8,323 nucleotides of DNA from an uncultured Chlamydiae bacterium. GTDB lineage: Bacteria > Chlamydiota > Chlamydiia > Chlamydiales > 2-12-FULL-49-11. Numbering within the stretch: the first letter of the stretch is position 1; each line of letters starts with the position of its first letter. The notes below the pieces were generated by a model. That model did not search any database and was not told where the DNA came from. It worked only from the letters and a program-made list of their open reading frames with translations. The stretch covers positions 1 to 8,323 of the forward strand of contig CALKUQ010000048.1 in the NCBI GenBank assembly GCA_937996705.1. Direction: 5' to 3'. Made by a program: the position numbers and the translations under genes. Positions 6,861-8,323 of this stretch are shown here, piece by piece.

Positions 6861-6869
6861 ACGACTATA

Positions 6870-6887
6870 AAAGCAACGCGATGCTTT
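6870..6887 (+). other. weak hairpin after the operon
   Basis: AAAGCA (6870-6875) and TGCTTT (6882-6887) can pair around ACGCGA. There are only two G-C pairs and no T-run follows, so it is at best a weak 3' processing or attenuation structure. No other terminator is visible between the operon and the next gene, so read-through into that gene is possible. Confidence 0.2.
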
Positions 6888-6914
6888 ACTAAATAGACAA
6901 GATGTTGTTACAAT
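6885..6914 (+). promoter_or_regulatory. candidate promoter for the DUF6492-like gene
   Basis: TTTACT (6885-6890; four of six -35 positions) is followed after 18 bases by TACAAT (6909-6914; five of six -10 positions). The expected transcription start is at or within a base or two of the ATG at 6921, which would give a leaderless message. This agrees with the absence of a Shine-Dalgarno there. The hexamers are imperfect. Confidence 0.4.
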
Positions 6915-6920
6915 CACAAA

Positions 6921-7775
6921 ATGAAAGTTTGGCTTTTTGCATGTTTTTTAAGCTTACTCTCTATAGAGGGGAAGGAATACCGCCTTTACGATGAGCCGAT
7001 CGATGTCGTGATTCCATGCGCTAAAAAGGATTTGAGAACCCTCGAATTGTGCATTGAGGGGATTCGAAAGAATGTTGCAAGGGTAAGAGATGTCATTGTC
7101 ATTTCAAAAGAGCGGTACAGCGAGAATGCCGATTGGTTCCAAGAAGATCTCTTCCCATTCAGTAAATTTGATTTGGGATATTATATTTGTGGTGAAACAA
7201 AAGAGGGAGGAGAAAAATTTTTGGCAGAGTGCCCTAGAGTGGGATGGATTTACCAACAGTTTTTAAAGCTCTATGCCCCATTTGTAATTCCTGAGATCTC
7301 TTCCAATGTCTTGATTGTTGATGCAGATGTCATTTTTTATCAGCCCGTCGAGTTTCTCAATGCAAAAAATGAAGGGCTCTATAATCCCGGAAAAGAGTAC
7401 CACAAGCCCTATTTTAATCAGATGAAAAGGCTCCTTCCCACTCTCCATAAATTCTTTCCCAAGGCTTCAGGAATTTCTCACCACATGCTCTTTCAAAGAA
7501 GTGTCTTAGAAGATCTTTTTTCAACTGTCGAAGAGTATCATAACATGGAGATGTGGAAGGCTCTTTGCAAAACTATCGACCCTAGAGAAATCAACTTTCC
7601 CTGCATTTCCGAATATGAGATCTACTTCAACTTTCTCTTCTCAAAAACCTCCCAAGCAAAAATTCGCCCCCTCAAGTGGACAAACAAGTGGGATCTCTCA
7701 CCAAAAGCGAGAAAAGCCCACATGAAAAAGGGGTATGACTATGTTGCTTATCATGAGTACAAAGATCAAAGATAG
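6921..7775 (+). CDS. DUF6492-type glycosyltransferase-like protein, possibly exported
   Basis: A 284-residue protein that I place in the DUF6492 family, whose fold is related to GT-A glycosyltransferases; donor and acceptor are unknown. After a hydrophobic N-terminus (residues 3-15) comes PIDVVIPCAKKDLRTLELCI (26-45), a nucleotide-sugar-binding-type first strand and helix. Further landmarks are GWIYQQFLKL (108-117), NVLIVDADVIF (129-139) with a DxD-like Asp134-Ala-Asp136, SGISHHMLF (183-191) and SEYEIYFNF (230-238). The N-terminus looks like a Sec signal peptide, with weak possible cleavage near Gly17, which is odd for an enzyme using cytosolic sugar nucleotides. An in-frame TAG at 6894-6896 and no nearby alternative fix the ATG. 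No Shine-Dalgarno is present. It follows the pump operon by 60 bp and overlaps the converging gene by 10 bp. Confidence 0.8.
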   Translation: MKVWLFACFLSLLSIEGKEYRLYDEPIDVVIPCAKKDLRTLELCIEGIRKNVARVRDVIVISKERYSENADWFQEDLFPFSKFDLGYYICGETKEGGEKFLAECPRVGWIYQQFLKLYAPFVIPEISSNVLIVDADVIFYQPVEFLNAKNEGLYNPGKEYHKPYFNQMKRLLPTLHKFFPKASGISHHMLFQRSVLEDLFSTVEEYHNMEMWKALCKTIDPREINFPCISEYEIYFNFLFSKTSQAKIRPLKWTNKWDLSPKARKAHMKKGYDYVAYHEYKDQR

Positions 7776-8323
7776 CCATATCGAGTAGCCATTTCTTGAA
7801 TGTTTTGATACAGCTCTGGGTCTAAGTCCTTTTCAAGATCCTCCCAGTTCATTTTGTTGTTAGTATCACCCCAAGTATTTGTATTTTTTGGTACTCTTTG
7901 TAATGCCTCAAGGTTCGTTGGAATACCCAATTTTTCGCAAAATTCAGGAAAAATTTCCTCAATATCTTCAATTCGATAACGCCATTCAGCTTTTTCTTCC
8001 GCAAGCAAATTCCAGTAATACCAATACTTTGCGCATTTTGTAATGAGTGGATCATTTTGGTTTATTTGGGGAATATATTGATAAATATAACTCCAAACAC
8101 GATTATGAAAATGTGAGTTCGGATCATAAAAATTTGATGACCAGGATGTGATTACATTAAGTGGATTTCTAACTTGATGAAAAATATGTTCAAAAGAGTC
8201 TGTTACTTGTTCTAATGATATATAAGAATATTGATTTACGGTCATGGCCCATGAAACAGATCCATCTTCCCCAAAAGACTCATGTTGAATATCATAGCCA
8301 CATTCTCTTAAGAGGGTTGTTGT
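7766..8323 (-). CDS. sulfotransferase-like protein, N-terminus beyond the window
   Basis: The frame is open from the right edge to a TGA at 7768-7766, giving 185 visible codons. The Met at 8245 is not the true start: the 26 codons before it encode TTTLLRECGYDIQHESFG and EDGSVSWA, a conserved N-terminal block of P-loop sulfotransferase-like proteins. The first Thr residues probably end the 5'-phosphosulfate loop (typically RxGTT), which lies outside the window. IFHQVRNPLNVITSW (47-61 of the visible part) matches the 3'-phosphate-binding motif with its Arg and Ser. The C-terminal MNWEDLEKDLDPELYQNI followed by ATRYGY is also typical of this group. The acceptor is unknown; host or surface glycans are possible. 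About 200 residues in full is expected. The G+C is clearly lower than in the adjoining gene. No terminator fits between the two stops. Confidence 0.75.
   Translation of the reverse strand, partial: TTTLLRECGYDIQHESFGEDGSVSWAMTVNQYSYISLEQVTDSFEHIFHQVRNPLNVITSWSSNFYDPNSHFHNRVWSYIYQYIPQINQNDPLITKCAKYWYYWNLLAEEKAEWRYRIEDIEEIFPEFCEKLGIPTNLEALQRVPKNTNTWGDTNNKMNWEDLEKDLDPELYQNIQEMATRYGYL

Noticed and set aside
6870..6887. Intrinsic terminator for the pump operon.
   Set aside because: The six-pair stem has only two G-C pairs and no T-run follows; it is listed only as a weak hairpin.

Overview
The window is moderately AT-rich bacterial DNA carrying a compact Gram-negative efflux locus and, to its right, two surface- or glycan-type enzymes. 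The double-membrane export system (membrane fusion protein, ABC transporter, outer-membrane lipoprotein channel) shows a diderm host. The low G+C, the small multi-hydrophobic orphan protein and the DUF6492-type protein would fit an environmental chlamydia (Parachlamydia/Simkania-like). That placement is an inference from gene style; no marker gene here proves it.

Layout. Positions 1-115 hold no convincing gene: there is a short GC-rich tract with a tRNA-Leu-like 3' end and a weak terminator for the first gene. At 116-523 (-) lies a 135-residue orphan membrane protein with a good Shine-Dalgarno and a good promoter. The divergent spacer 524-665 holds that promoter, two tandem palindromes and an inverted repeat. 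From 666 to 6860 (+) five genes run head to tail with every junction overlapping: a YbhG-like fusion protein, a YbhF-like tandem-ATPase, YbhS-like and YbhR-like permeases, and a NodT-family outer-membrane lipoprotein. At 6921-7775 (+) is a DUF6492 glycosyltransferase-like protein with a signal-peptide-like start. Converging on it, with 10 bp of 3' overlap, is a sulfotransferase-like gene (-) that runs off the right edge.

How the genes work together. The five overlapping genes encode all parts of one tripartite pump: the two permeases form the inner-membrane channel, the double ATPase drives it, the fusion protein bridges the periplasm, and the lipoprotein forms the exit duct. E. coli YbhGFSR lacks a linked outer-membrane partner; here it is built into the operon. 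The CecR-type TetR regulator known from E. coli is absent, so the symmetric sequences in the divergent spacer are the best local candidates for control.

Most notable points: one consensus and one degenerate ATP site in the ATPase; a fusion-protein hairpin apparently shortened equally on both arms; two TTG starts; a possibly leaderless DUF6492 gene; and a clear G+C drop in the sulfotransferase-like gene. I found no clearly new system. The parts are known families, and the novelty lies in arrangement and detail.
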